From Pyrocephalus nanus (Eukaryota; Chordata; Aves; Passeriformes; Tyrannidae), in contig CM076262.1 in NCBI GenBank assembly GCA_038380795.1, positions 69,708,629-69,772,628 on the forward strand: a stretch of DNA of 64,000 nt. Direction: 5' to 3'. Shown piece after piece: positions 12,390 through 27,018 of this stretch. Within the stretch, counting starts at the first letter, position 1. Each line of letters begins with the position of its first letter. A program made the position numbers and the translations under genes. The notes beneath the pieces are model-generated. The model was not told where the DNA came from. It ran no database searches and worked only from the letters and a program-made list of their open reading frames with translations.

Positions 12390-15300
12390 CCTCTTATTTA
12401 TTCTAATTCCAAATTACTTCTATTGTAGTAGGGGGAAAAACCTTTTGAACAATGAACAGCAAAAGGAGTGACCTGGTAAAGGATGAGCCATTCAGGAGAT
12501 CTGTGGGATTTTTTTGGACCTCCTGTCTGTGTTACTGCTCTCTGCTCATGAAACAGAGAGGTTAAATCTACAAAGATAGTCAAATTTCTAATTATATTTC
12601 TATTACTTTCTACTCAGCCACTTGGTTGTTTTGTTTTGGTTTTTTTTAAACCAGAAATGTGTAAATGCAGTTGGCTGGATTTAAGAGGTTGCAGTGAAGT
12701 CTCAAATCAGAAGCAAAACACACAAATTTAAGTTAGGATTTCTGTAAAATTTTGGAAATTAGTTTGCTTCTGCCAGAAAATTTCTCTTTCACCATGGTGA
12801 AATTAGGCACTGAAAGGGAATAAAGTTTTGATAAGCCCACTGTTTTCCACCTGTTCCTGCTTTTTGACAAACCACTTATTTTTCATGGATTTTAAGGAGA
12901 CAAAGAATGCTGCACTGACCATATTCTTTCTCCTTCCATCCTTCCCTCCTTCCTTATTTACTTGTTGGGAAGAGATCATTTGGTGAAGAATTCTTGGTTA
13001 GAATTTGTACTGAAAAAATTCCCCAAGCTGTCCTCACAGGAACTCGACTTACTTCTTGTTTGGTGTTTTCACTGAGGAACTTCTCAAATATAGCATGAAA
13101 TGTCACCACAGGGTATTCAAATAGGATGAGATCCTTGTCTAGCTAAAAATCATTTATTTTAGCACTGTAATCACTTGAAATACCAGTTCTTTCTCAAAAT
13201 TTCCTCTAAGTTCTTCTCAGTGGATGCCAGACTGAGATTTGGTCTCATGAAATAGGTTTGAAACCGGTCAGGAATTATGTTTTCCCTTTTCTCATATGAA
13301 ATACCAGTCTGAGGTTTTTTTAAAAGCAATTAGTTCACTGGTCCAGATATTCTTTCCTACTTGATAATTTTTCTCTCCCTGAGATAAATTGACTTTTCCT
13401 CCTTTGTGCCTTTCATATGTTGGGTCATACTGTCCCTTCTCATTCTCTCTCTTGCCTTCAGGAAAAATCATGGCATAACTGATCCTCCTTCCTATTGTTG
13501 CCAAACACTTTGCCCATCCATGTAGCAATTTGGAGTCTGTTCTCAGATATCTGCTAAAATCTGTCCTGGAGTATCAATGGATAAGATGAGAGAAAAGGAT
13601 TAATTTTCTTCCAGGGAAGAGAAGATGAAGAAGAAGATTAAATGGTCATCAAGAATTAGATTTTTTTTTCCCAGTTTGGTTTTGTGTCCCTGCAGAAGTG
13701 AATGAGGGAGTGCAATAGTTGGTTACTCCCTGTGGGATATTCAGAAAGAGCATTGAATTATTTTTCCTTTCTTCTGAAAGACTCTCAGTATCTCACATTA
13801 ATGTTTCCCCCACTGTATAAAAAAATGAACTTCCTGAGAGATTCTTACGTGCTGTGTTGGTCTGAAGCATCACCAAGGAAGGGAATTCTGAATTTTATCA
13901 TGAATTTCTAAACCTTGGGGTTTATCCAGGAAAAACTTGCTAGAAAGCAGTTCTTGCTGATATTCTTGACTGAGTCTCACAAGTTTATTCACCATCTGCA
14001 AAGAGAAAGTGGAAGAGAGGGCCAGGACTGTTCAGATCAGAAAGCAGAGAGCTTTGCTTCCCCAAATTCCCTTGCCAAAGGGCTCAGCTGATATTCCAGC
14101 TTTTCCAAGCCTTCTGAAATCCACCTGCCTCTGATCAGAATGGGGAAAAAAATGGGGAATGAAGAGTGTGCAAGAAAAATATGCAGAAACAGAAAGCTGA
14201 TGGTTGTTGATTCTTATTTGAGGAAACCAGGTAACAGCTCCTCCACATTCTTCTCTTGTGTCCTTTTTTCCTGGAGGCAGACTGTTGTGTTAGGGAATTT
14301 GTCCTAAAATTTGTTTTATATTATTTTCTCCTTAGCTCTGATTTGTGGTAGTTGCTTTTTTAATGGGGAATAAGCTTGGCTTTTTTTTTGCATGAACACT
14401 TCTTGCTTCCAGGCTGCACTCATCTTAACTCTTCTTTTTTTTTTTTTTTCTAAGGATAAGGATAGGTTCCATGAAGTCCTTTGCTTTTTATGTTTCTCTC
14501 ATTAGTAAGTGTGCTCAAGATGGTTGCAAACTGTTCTTAGAAAGTATCTAAAAAGAGGCAAAGCAGCACAGAGAAAAAAATCTATTATAATGTATTCAGA
14601 GACTTATAGGTTTTTCTGTGGAATTAATTGCTGTAATGTAGGGACACATGAATACCTAGCAAATACTAATAGACTTGTCCTCAGAAAGTCCTGTGAGGAA
14701 AAGTATAATTTTAACTGATTTATAGATGAGTAACTAGGGCAAACAGATGAAGTTACTTCTCAGTCTTCACACAAGGTGATTGAGGCATCTCAATATGTGC
14801 ACCAAAAAAATAGAATCCTTACCCTTCTGCATCCCTGCTTACACACTCTTATTTCAAATATTCTGTGGACCTGTAGTTCTCTTACAGAAAAATAGCAACT
14901 ACTTAATTTTAACACCTGTAATACGACATCTCAGTTGATTCTTTTGTGTGTCAGACCTCCTGCAGATAACTATAGAATCAGGTTTTGATGGTTCAGCCTA
15001 GTTTGTGGTAATCCTGTGTCTGATGGGGAAGAATCCTGGGAAGCTGAGTGAACTTCTGCTTATAAAGCAAGCCAGAAATGCAGTTACCAGTGTTCCATGT
15101 GTGCTCCATGGATGCTCAATGTAGTAGACACAAGCACAGCGAAGGGAATATCAAAGTCCTGGTCATGTCCCCAACCTTGAAGATGTGCTTGGGGCAGAAG
15201 GCCTGATTTTCCAGCCTGAATAATGGACATCAGGTTTTTTTATATGTCTGTTCTCAGATGCTGCTTTGCATTTCTTGACAGAGGGACTGGGTCATGTGGA

Positions 15301-15756
15301 AACCCCTGTGGGGAAGGAGAGGGTGGCAGTTTCCCCGGAGCAATGGAACCTGCTCCAGAGGTGGAATTGCTTGGCCAGCTCTGGTGGGTGAAGCAAAGCA
15401 GCAATTGCAGCATTTGGGAGCCTGCAGATAAAGGAGAAACTTCTGAGACAAACCAGGAGCAGATGAGCCACAGGCCTGTTATAAAATGGACCTCGGGATC
15501 CCAAATCAGTATAAAACATCATGTTTGAAATCCCATCACTTCCTTTCTTCCTTTCTGTCATTTCTTCTAGGGTGTGAGGTTAAGATCTGAACCCAAGTGT
15601 CTGTGTTGCAGTGCTCCTTTAATATCTGCTGGCTTATTTTAAGAGGAGAAGAGGTTTTAACCCTGGCATGTTGGCTTAACTCCTGCTTGGGTGGTACAAA
15701 TCTGCAATCTGACTCAGGTGGCAAAACTAACATTGGGATATACACACAGAGAGAAG

Positions 15757-15830
15757 CACAGAATCATTGAGGTTAGAAAAGACCTCTGAGACTGAGTTCA
15801 ACCTTCAGATCATCAAGTCCAACCTTTAAA
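15757..15830 (-). mobile_element. CR1 LINE 3'-end remnant, antisense
   Basis: It begins cacagaatcattgaggttag, continues aaaagacctctgag and ends gatcatcaagtccaacc. This is the reverse complement of the CR1 3' terminus. A short extra piece around 15790-15806 interrupts the consensus, suggesting a small internal duplication or insertion. Confidence 0.8.
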
Positions 15831-18800
15831 TGTGTGCATATCCCATCATACCATTCATCTTCTTTCGGTTCTCCATGTTTTCCTTTCAAAATAAAGCCAA
15901 ACCAGCTAGAAATCAAAATCTACCTGTTCCTACCCTGCAGTTTGAATGTTCACACCAGGATGTGGGACTGTGGCCTGATCTGACAGTCTACATGGAGTGG
16001 GAGGAGAGCTGCAAATGGATGAGAAATCATTTCTAGAGCTCCCAGATGTGTGATGTCAAGTAGTGGTACATAACTCAGCATTGCATAATCACTGCTGTGA
16101 TTAAAGAGACCAGTGTCTTCCTTTTAATTTAGCTGGATTTTTCTTCTTCTCCTGACAGCTGTGCACAACGTGTTGCTTTGCTTAAACTCCAAACAAATGC
16201 TTCTGTTACTGATGTTTATTTTTCTTTATGTTTTCCAACAGTTCAAATTGATTGGTTTTGTTTGGTTGTTTTTTTCTTTAAATGTGAACATTTTTAATAT
16301 AAAGCTAAACAGCTTTTGTAAAGTTATTTTTAGTTAAATTTTTTAAAAAAAGTATTTTAAAGAGATTCTGAAAAAGGATCCATTTCCTTTGCCTCCTTCT
16401 CCAGTTTTCCTTGCCCTTCTTTCTTAGTTCCAGAAAGGTGAGCTGACAGTTAAGTGTTGTCTTCTTCCAGCACATTAGTAGGGCCTCTAATAATGTTATC
16501 AGTCATAAATTCCCTTCCAGAGTTTCATGGCTGGTAATCTCAAGCTCCTTGGCAGATGGAGGGAGGTTGAATACACCTAACAGTCTTCTTTTCAAAACTC
16601 CTCATTTTTGTCAGAGCACATGTAAAATGATGGTATTTTTGTAGAGGAAGTTAATAATGTAAATCTTGAAGCTCTTCCTCACTGGAATCACTAGAAGTGA
16701 GCAGAATTTCAGGACTTGGCAGTTGTTTTATGCCTTAAGAGAGGCAGGTTGGACTCTCAGATTAGGGCTCAGTGGTTGAGCTGAGAGCTGTTCTAACTGT
16801 GAGAGGCCCAGGCCACATTTCCAGATGGGAATGGGAAGGTTTGTAATATCTGTTGACAGACTAGATGAAAACTGTTGAAATTCAAGGTTTAACAGTAGAT
16901 GTATCTGTATTTTTTAAACCTTTATGAATTCTGTATTCCTGCACACGATGATGGGCAGTGATGAGGTCCTTGGAGCAGAGTAAGGACTTAGGGATGAGAG
17001 GAGCCCTGCAAATGGGAGCCCAGAGCTATTTAGCTACTGAACCTTCCCCAGACAAGCTGCAGTGAGTGCATTCCCCAAAATCCACGCTGCCAATAGCACA
17101 AAAAACTGCATTTTAGTGACAAAAGCCTTCTTTCAGCACGAAAAACTGAAATGCGTTTTTTAAAGTCCTTTATTTTTTGGATGCAAGAGAAAGTTATTTC
17201 TGATATATTTCTTCAGCCAAGTGATTTTTACTGTATTTCTGGTTTCAGATCTTTTATCAGTCTTGTTTGGTCTGTACACTAGATTAATAGTAGCAGCTGT
17301 GTTTCATCAGAGCAATTTAAAGCATCCAGTCTTTGTAGTATTTTAGAACATGTACTACTGTTCTTCTGACTGATGGCTGGGTGCTGAGAAAATATGAATA
17401 GCTGGGAGGTAAATATTCCATAGATAATTCTTTATTGGATGTTTACATGCAACTTCTGTATATATGTTTGTTTCTCTTACTTGATTGCCTGTGTCTTGTG
17501 AAAGTCTTCATGGTGCAAATGGTAGCAGGCGGTCCTGGAGCTAAATTAAATCTCTCTTTCAAGCTGGGATTTTAACGTGTTAGTTCTGATAATCTTCCAA
17601 AATTGAACAAAAATACGGAATTCTCTTTGTGGTTAACGGAAAGGTGTCTGACATCCAGCCCTCTCTGCAGCTGGAATCCGAACACAGCACTTTTCTTACC
17701 CTGCTGCTTCTATTTCTGGATCCGAAAGTTTCCCCCCCTTTAAAAGTACTCTAATGTTTGGTCACCCCACATTAATCTCTGGAGTTTAAATGAGATATAA
17801 CTTTCTTTACATGTTAATTTGCTGTATGTTTGCTTTCTTAAGCCAGTGTGATCTGAGAAGTACTGAAACAAGTGAGAGCATAAATCAGCACGGGCCCAAG
17901 GTTTTTTGTTAGGTATGGGGAAATAATCAGAAGTGTGGAATAAATCTTGGTCTCTGTCAGCTATGAAGGTAGATTTCTCAGACTGTCATAATAAATTAAG
18001 AAACTGGGAGCTATGTGACAGCAGCATCAATCTCAGTCTCTTGTTTCTGCAAGTCTTCTTGTTGTCTCAGCCTTTTTTTTTTCTTTTTTTTTTTTTAAAT
18101 ACTTACTCCCTGGAGGAGGTGATCAATCACAGCAAAGATTTCTCTACATGGAACGCTCAGGAAAGTAAAGAATGATCAGCTTAGAGTGTGAAGTTAATAT
18201 GTATAAGTTAAATCAGTTAAATCCCAAATGGATGATCTATCAGTTGGTCTGATAAGCCTGTTCTCAGTTCAGAAAGCTCAGAATTTTATGTTGTATCCTT
18301 ACTGCTTTATCTTGTTTGTGTTAGTTTTGTATGCCTTGTTAATTCATCTTAACCTTCTCATAGTAGCAAATTTCTAACCCAGTCTGGCCTATAGTGAGAG
18401 GAAAAACTATAAAGTACACTGAAAATAACCAAAGCTTTGGGAGCCACGTTGTGTTTAGCACTTACTTTAAAAAGGGGAGGATGTGTTCACCCGAGGGTGC
18501 AGAATTTCAGCCTTTAATGGATGTGTTTCCCCGTCAGATGTGTGTGCCATTCAAGTCAAGGAATGATGTTTTTTCCAGTCCTAGAAATTGCACAGATCAG
18601 TGAAAACACTGAATTCACATGGATTACAAAAAGACATCAAAGTGCAGAGCAGCAGAGTCTCTGATTTCAAAGAGAGTCACTGTCGTTGTGCTGTGCTTAG
18701 AATGCAGCCAGTTCTTGGCAGGGCTGATTTATGACAAATATTATGATTTATACAGTCAAGAAACAGCCATCAGAAAGACTCTCTGCTACATAGTTCCTTA

Positions 18801-19311
18801 CTGTATTAGAGGATGAATCCTGACTCTTTTCCAGTATGAATGAGTGCTAGATGAAAAGCTGGGAGTGAATTTCCTTGTTGAGTAGATTTTAGGGTTCTCA
18901 GCTTTCCACAGAGCCCTGGCTTTGCTGTCTCATGCTTGCCATGGATTTCTGCACCTTGCCATTATCCTTTTGGCTTCAGTGTACAATGTGCAAATTTCAA
19001 AGTATGGATCAAACCACAAGACCAAGGCAGAGGGTTGTTTTTCCACTACCTTCAGACTTCAATCCAGTTCCTTCTCCAGCATCTCAAAATACTCCCTGTG
19101 TGCACATTCCTTACTGGAGTTGTATCAGAGCATAAGATGTAGTTTTGCAAAAAAAAATAAAAAGAGGGGCAGGAAGGGACATGGACTTGTTGGTGGCAGT
19201 GTGTTTTAATATGAATTTTTGATGATGTAGCTGGCACCAAAATAGTAAGAGCAATAATAATTACTCATTAAAAAGTCATTGGGTATATCTATAAGAATGA
19301 TTTTCTGGTCA

Positions 19312-19402
19312 CAGTCCTGTGCAACCTGTTCCAGGTGACCCTGCTTGAGCAAGGGGGTTGGACTGGATGATCTCCAGAGGTCCCTGGCAGTCCCATCTGT
19401 AA
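19312..19402 (+). mobile_element. CR1 LINE 3'-end remnant
   Basis: It contains gtgaccctgcttgagcaag followed by gggggttggactggatgatc and tccagaggtccctggcagtcc, closely matching the CR1 3' end in sense orientation. The terminal ATTCTATGAT repeats are replaced by degenerate AT-rich sequence. Confidence 0.85.
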
Positions 19403-21051
19403 TTAAAATATACTTTATTACATAAATAAGACTGGAGTAGACATACAGTATTGTGCTGTAGGAAAGAGAAGGACTGTTTGAAAAAGCTGAGAAACTTAAT
19501 TTATTTAATTATTTCTGTTGTTTATTTGGAAGGCAAAAACTAAGAAACTGCTTAAGAATTACGAGTATGAGAGCAGTGAATGGGTTCTGGACCTGATAGT
19601 GATGTAGTGGGATTAGAATTTTGGGGTGTGACCAGTCATTTTGGGCTTGTTATTTAAGATGCTGAGCACTCTGATCCCAGTGCATCAAAACTTCTGTGCT
19701 GACACCAGATATGAGTCACAATATTTGCTTTTTCCAGTAGGCCTGAGATCGTCTGTGTGTCACCAAGGGTTATTCAGTGCTTACAGAAATCTTTGAAACT
19801 CCCTGTATGAGCATCTTAGGGAAGTCTGAGAGGCTTGATTTTACTAATTTTAAAAATAACTGGATGAACTATAAATTCTCAAGGAACCACTGGCTCAGGC
19901 TGTTAATGACTGCACACTGAAAGACTGTGAAAACTCAGTCTTGTGCTCTGAAATGACATGAATATCCCAGATATGAACTGACTCTTGCTTTGATTATTTC
20001 AATTTGAAGTCAGAACTCAAAGAAGAACTCTAGGAAGCTGAGCCTCAATTAAAAAAATTCCAACAAGTGTCCACTTTGTCCCTTCACCCAGGCTACACAT
20101 CCATTTATGTGTTCCCAGGTGCTGGGGAAAAGAATATAAAGCTCTGGTGGATTTTATAGGGAAGGTGGAGTTAAGGTGGTTGTTTGTTTTGATTTATTTT
20201 TGGGTTCTTTGTTTGTGTTGGCTTTGCTCTACCAAGCCAACCCCAAACTTATTAAATTCATTCCTGCTTTACATAATTATGATGTTCCTGAAGTCAGGGT
20301 TTTTTAATGCTGTTGTTCTTCATCGATAATTCCCAGCACTTAAATATGTTTTCAGGTATTTCTGTCAAGAGAAATCAGGGAAAATAGATGTTCTAAATAC
20401 TGCTATTTGTTTTACTTGTGTTTAGGAGAGTGGAGATGCTGAACTTGTTTCATAATATGCCCGTTTGCCCAAACATTTTGTGCCAAGTGAACCCTTCATT
20501 CACTGAAACTATTCAGAAACTGAGGCTGTCTTTATAAAATCCTTTCCACCAGGGGAGGTGCTTTCAGGAAAATTGTTTTGGTATGACCTGCAGGAATAAT
20601 TTCAGCGCTTCCAAAACATTTTGCAGCACTTTTCTGTTCCCCAGAAGTTTACTGAGTGTCTGACTAAGCCAGTGTACCTGAATAAGCCAATATTTTTCAA
20701 CTCTTGCTATAATTTTAATTTCAGTGTGTTGAAGGTTGTGCTCTAGACTCTTCCATTTCTTACACTTTTCATGGACTTCAAGTATTATCCATATGGAGAG
20801 TGAGAATCTGAGTCTAGAGAGTCCCCTACCTGTGTTACTGGTAGATAAGAAAGAAAATCATTAATCCAGCCATTTTCTTGGCTTTCATTACCAGAGCTCA
20901 GAATAAAGTGCTTCATGTTGTATAGACCTGGAAAATGTCCCCAACCTGAAATGAAAATACTGTTTCACTTTTCCTCTCAGATTTTATGTTTTGCTTGACC
21001 CACAGCAAAATCTCCTTTTTCATTTTTGCAAGGGGGAGGGGGAATCAAAAC

Positions 21052-21070
21052 AATAATAATAATAAATAAA
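21052..21070. repeat. Short (AAT)n repeat
   Basis: aataataataataaataaa, about five AAT units. Confidence 0.8.
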
Positions 21071-24000
21071 ATTTTTAAAAAAGGCAGTTTTGAGTTAAAC
21101 CAAACCAGATTTTCCTAATGCTGGCAGGGTCTACAAGTAAAAGGAAGCAGGTATAAGCAGTAATTAACTTGGAAGAAGGATAGAGAATATTGTTTCAGTT
21201 GAGCCTGCAGCAGTTAATGATGCCCAGGGACAAAACAAAGCAAGGGACATGATGGTAATAAACTGGATAATTTACTTAACTTGTCTCAGATTTTTCCTTC
21301 AGTTGACCAGGACTGCTGCTTGTTTGTACCTGTAATTAACTCCCCTCCAGTAGTTCACAGGGTACTGCTAATCCAGCTTTTGCCACTTGGAATGAGAGGG
21401 TAGAAGATGCCACGTTGAAGGAGTTGGGTGTTTATTTTGGAAATACTAAAAGCTGTGAGGAAAAAAAAAAGAGTTTTGGTGGCTTGGAAGGACAGAGAGT
21501 GGAGCCCAGGTTTTTAAGGAAGGAATAAACAAGTGATGTCAAGAGACTTGAACCCAGTGGAACACTCGTGGAATATCCATGGGGCTGTTTACTTCAGGCA
21601 GGCAGCACATGCAGCAGAGTTCAGCTGTTGCATTAAATACATATTTCCTATGCTCTACACAGCAAAAAAAGTCCTTTGCCAGCCACGTTTACGCTGTGTT
21701 TGTGTGGTGGGAAATGTAAGGAGTTCCTCTCTGTGTCACAAAATAGCTGCAGAAGTGATTTTAAGCCTCCTTTTCAAGCTGTGCAGGCGAACAAGAAGCC
21801 CAATCAGTGGATGTTGAGGTGACAGGGGGGTTGTAGCCCATTAAAAGACAGAATTATTCTCCAGGGCAGATCATGGCCATCATTTTAGGTGTTGTATCCT
21901 TGTAGATAAGAGTGGTTCTAGGAGTCAACTGATTGATCAGTTTAGAATTATTTTAGTATTCATCACCCAAGAGCATTCTTTATGTTTCCCGTCTATAAAA
22001 TATGCTTCATTTTTCAGGGAAAGGTAATTTTTCACCCTTTGGGGGGGTTTTTTGTTGTTTTGGGTTTTTTTTTTAAATGTCTAGTCCAGTAAACATTCAT
22101 TACTGTAGGATGTATTTTTTGCAAATGGATCTTTTCTCAGCAGGGGCTCCAATGAATTTATCTGCAACTCTGCTTAATGAGTGATGCGTTGGCTTCAAGG
22201 CTGTTCTTTCTCCTTTCCTTCACCAGATTTTTCAGTCTCTCAAAGGAGGGGCCAGAAAGTAGAATTCTTACCTCAAATAGCGCAAACAGTAGAAAATTTG
22301 GGCCCAGCTTTTAAGTTTTGGGTGAAGCCTGCTTTCAGATCTGCTGGAGATACAAATGCTGTGCACACAGGTAGTGATGTCTCTCTCTCCTGGCGTTTCT
22401 CTCTGTGTGCTCACATAAAGCTTGGCTATAAGAGATGGTTTAGCAATGATTCTCGTTTCCATGGCCCCCTCAGCTGATCCAGTGTCTCCTTCCCTGCCTT
22501 TCCCAGCGTGTCAGCACTTGTTTGAGCATTCCAGCAGGAGCACCTGCCTGCAGCCTCTAATCTGATACCACTTGCTCTACTCCTACATGCCCCATTTGCT
22601 CCTTGGGCTTCCATGGCTATCAGGAGATCACATCTTGCAAGACACCCACTCCAACAGAGCGTCGTGGTACTTGGGGGGAGCAGAGAAGTGAGAAGAATGT
22701 GTTCCAAATGTTGCTGTCACTGAAGGCTAAGTCCTAGAAATGAGCACTTTTGTTTTAAGCATGAGATATCCAAGTAATCCAAATTGTTTCTGTGATTATC
22801 TTGTTTGTGCACTGCTGTGCTTCAGGGCTCAGGGTAGATGGGAGAGACAGTGCAAGGCTGAGGGGGATTTGTAAGATCAAGAAAGATGCAGGAAAGGCAA
22901 GTAGTGAATGAATATTTAGCGTTTCTCACAATAATGAAATTTGAGGGCCTTCATTCAGACTGAAGCAGCACGTTTGAGATAACCAAAATCATGTCTTCTT
23001 GATACAACTCATAATTAAATTGCAGAAGTGATTGCCTCATCATGTTGGGTTCATTAGAGATTAGAGAAGTTCATCCAGGAAAGGTCCAGCAGGGTGATGG
23101 TCTAGCAAGTGATTTAGGAAAGTTCATAGGTATGTGATGGCTGAAACCTGGGAGAGCATGTCTGCAATGGCTCTGTCCCATCTCCACAGTCTTCTCTTGA
23201 GTATCAACTACAGGGAAGTGTCAAAGATGCTGGGCTACGTGTTATTTCAGTATAACTATGATTGTAGTAAATCCAGGAATGTGATTTTTTTTTTTTTAAA
23301 TTACATTTTCAGCCAGTTTTCTGACTGGAAATACTCAGAATATAAGGATTTTAAAATCCCAGGATCAGGCACTTACATCATCTGAGTTTGTGGTTGCTAA
23401 TCATTTCCCCTACAAACTCAAAATATCCCAAGTGTGGTTTTGTTGCTAACATTTGAGGAAAAGTCTGGAGTGTTGCAATCAGCAGTTCATCTCTCAGTCA
23501 TGGTGTTATGCTCTGGTAAAATGGGCATCTGACAGAGCTCTTCCAAAAGTGTCAAAGAGTAGCTTAGAGGAAAAAAAAAATAAAAATCAGGATCAGCTCC
23601 CTGGATCATGAGTCAAAGTCCTCATTTTAGAAGTCTTGATTCCCAAATGCTCTGGAGACTTTGAAAGTGAGACTCAGATTTCTCAGGGGCTTAAGTGTTG
23701 ATGAAAATGCTGACACGGAAGGAAAGCGTCCGAAGGAAGGAAGGGAAGATCCTGGGAGGAAGTGAACAGGCAGGCTGTTCTTGGCACTGGCTCTGTGGAG
23801 GGTTTCGTTTTCTGTGTCTTCCTGCTCGTGGTTTTGGTTTCAGGTACCCTCAGCAGACCTTTCCCCCTCCGTGGGTATCCAAACAGGGCACTGTCACGAG
23901 AGCTTCTTTGGGCCAAGTTGCTGCGGGAGGCTCTGCCCCACACCAGGGTGAAACACCAGTGAAGCTGGTTTGGAAAGTTCATCAGATAAGTGAAATGAGA

Positions 24001-24156
24001 AACTGAAAACATTTGTTTATTTATTAAATAAAACATTCGTCTTTATCAGCTGTGATATTTCCTACCCTTTGATACTGATCTGGAGGATCTCATCTTCCCC
24101 GGGTGCAGAGCACAAGTTTGATGATGTGAGGGCAGTGGGCCAAAAAGCTAGAGGTC

Positions 24157-24190
24157 TTATGCAAATTCAGATCTGCATTAATTTGCATAA
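24157..24190. promoter_or_regulatory. Inverted pair of POU/octamer motifs
   Basis: A perfect 10-base inverted repeat, TTATGCAAAT at 24157-24166 and ATTTGCATAA at 24181-24190, is separated by 14 bases. Each arm contains the full octamer ATGCAAAT bound by POU-domain (OCT) factors. The spacer adds TGCATTAA next to the second arm. Whether it is bound or active is unknown. Confidence 0.4.
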
Positions 24191-27018
24191 TGCTTCTGAT
24201 CCATAGATACAGCTATATATTTATGCAGATATGCATCCATTTATCTGTCTCCTTTGAAAGATACTTCTCCTTTCCCAGCCTCTCCCTGAGCTGGCTCTTC
24301 ACCCTGTTCCTGGTTGTCCTGGATGATGCCTGGCCACTCTGAATCCAGGCCCTCACCTCCCTGGAAATTGGCCTAAATTCTGTATAAGCAATCCCAGTTC
24401 TCGTGCTGGGTGTCATCTGAGCTATTTATTTCTAACAGAGAGCTGTGGGAACTGAGTTATTTCTGGAAGATTGTCAAAGGTAATCACAGGGCAGTCCTTT
24501 GTGATGAGCATTAAAGGGAATGGCTTGAGGACTTTATCCTAGTTTTTCATCCTCTTTTTGAGGATGAAGGCTGGAACAGCCACGTGGAATTTTTTCCCAT
24601 CTTTTTGTGGGTCTGGATTCTGCAGGTTTGTTGAAACCTCCTGCCGTGGCATCATCAGGAGGATTTTGAGACTCAGCTCTCCTGTAAGCAGTGGATGATG
24701 CACTGTAGGAATCACACTTGGTGGTGAAGCCGAGCTGAAACTTTTGTCAGATAAATAGCCCGGGGAAAGGATTTGACTTTCCATACACCAGTTTAAAGGA
24801 CTGGAAACCTGCCCCTGCTGCCTTGAGACTGCCATCCTCAGAGGGACAGTCTGGTCCTGAATGGTCAGTGGATTTTGTGCAAAAGGTTATGAAAGAGGAC
24901 ACACTTTGTTCTAGAAAAAAAAAAATATCCTTTTTATTAATAGTAGAGTAATAGAGCAAGTGAGCTTTGTATTTGTGCTTCGGTTTAAAGGTTTTTAAAA
25001 TGAGTTTAGTTGGGGCTTGGAGTAGATTCACTTGAGTGAAGGGATTTTATGCCCTAAATGACTTTTTTCATGTGTCCTAAGTTAGGCCCTGGAGTGCAGA
25101 TCTCCAGTGTCACACAGAGTGGCCACAATCAAAGCTCCTGAGAATCCACCCTCAGTTTTTTCAAAACACTCAACAGCCATGTTTGACATGTAGAGCCACC
25201 AGAACTGGAGCTTTATTGAAAACCTGACTACTTATTTTGGTGCTTGTGTGGTACTTAATCTCTAGAAAATCCGGTCCAAAATTCAGTCTCACCCCTGCTG
25301 CGCTGTTGATGTTTACAGGTTCAGCTGGGTAATTTGATCTGAATTGAATGAAATTGCACAATAAAAGAAAGGAAAAGCCCCTTTGGCAGCCCCTTTTCTT
25401 TTGTGAGCTTTGAAAAAACTCAGAAACATGAAGGAATTATTCCTACAGATCTACCAGAGCTTGAGCTTCTTGGAGTCAGTGGAGTTCTATCTCCTAACTT
25501 CAGGAAACCATTTTACCCTGTTCTCTAAATTGTGTTACTGATAATCTGATTATAAAGTGTCTTTATTGGAAAGACAGTTTAGCAAGTAAAAAATTCAATA
25601 AATATTTTCCAGGCATTGATGTCCAGTAGATTGCTTGGTATGGTGGATGCTAAGGACTTTTTAAGAACTGTAGTAATACAAAGTGCTCCAAAAAGCCTGG
25701 CCTAGAAGGACTGAGGCCTGAGAAGAGAAATTATTAATCCTGCACTGTCAAGCCAAGATCCATTGGAAGGCATGTAGTATGGAGATAGGGATATAGTATT
25801 CCTAAATCCAGCTGTTCCCTTTCTTCAAGTCCTTCTTTTCAAAAATGCATATTAAAATAATTTTGAGGCAAGTAATTGAAAACAATTGGCAGTAATTCCT
25901 CGTGGTAAAGCTTTTTTAAAAGGGTTTCAATTGTAATAATTTTATTCCAGCATGTGGATTTGGGGCTTGGTGGTAAATCGAGCTGTCTCTTTATGGAAGT
26001 GGTAAATCCACCAGCATTTGTTATCAAGAGCAGGAAAAAAAAAATGTTTATAAATCATTGCATTTGTTTCAGATTATTCATCAGAGCTGGAAGGCAATTG
26101 TTCAAGTTATTTGGGATATTATAAACAGAGTTCTGGGAAGGCCACATACTTTGTAGCATAATTTGGGGGTTTGTACATGTACCAACTGAGACTTTTTCTT
26201 TCAGTAAGTGTTCAGCTGATCTTCCAGAGAGGAGAATCCAGATTCCAGGGTGCTGTTTTGAAGGGAGCAGGTTGGAGTTGGCAACTGAGAGGGCAGCAGG
26301 GCTGGGAAGGCAGAGGAAGGCTCTAACTAGGATCACTTATTTATCTGTCCTTCTTGTGCAGCAGTAGGCAAGGAAAGTCTTCACTTCTCCTCTTCCTGTG
26401 CACTCCCAAACTCTCTGATGGGGGTTATGAAAACGTTCAGATCTGGAAAAGAGTAAGAACTGAGGGCAGAGGGGACTTAGACACAGAAAATTGGAGGCCA
26501 TAGTGCTTAACATTTCCTGGTCAGTAAAAAAATGAGGGCTGTCTACACACTTGCATTGTAGTTCAAGACAGAAGGAGCCTGCCTGGTTTCCCTGGGTACT
26601 GTAATTACCCTGGAGCTTTTTTTTTCTCTGTGAGAAAGAGCTCTGATTTGTGTCACATGAAGTGCAGGCAGCACCCCAGCACAAATAACCAGCAAGGGGC
26701 TGGAACTCACTGGCCTTCCTGCATTAGTTGCTGGCAGAGTTTCTGCAGCCTCTCAGAGCTCCCTGGCCTTGCCTGCAGAAGTACCAGCAAACCAGCTTGG
26801 TTTTACCTTCGTGTGTTGTGGCCAGTCCTGGAGGAATTAATTCCTGCAGGAGCTGTGCCAGCTCTTCTGAGGTTTTGGGTGTCGTGGATCATTTACCTTT
26901 GTTGTGGGTTTTTTGTTTCCCCCCCCCCCAACAAAATGAAAGCAAAACACACACCAGCTGAGTTGCTGACATGTTGGCACATACTGTGAAATAACTAACT
27001 GGCTGAAGAGTCTTCATT

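Noticed and set aside
23690..23965. GC-richer block with overlapping frames on both strands (about 103-117 codons)
   Set aside because: No domain, no splice-site pattern in keeping with an exon, and no repeat match I recognise.
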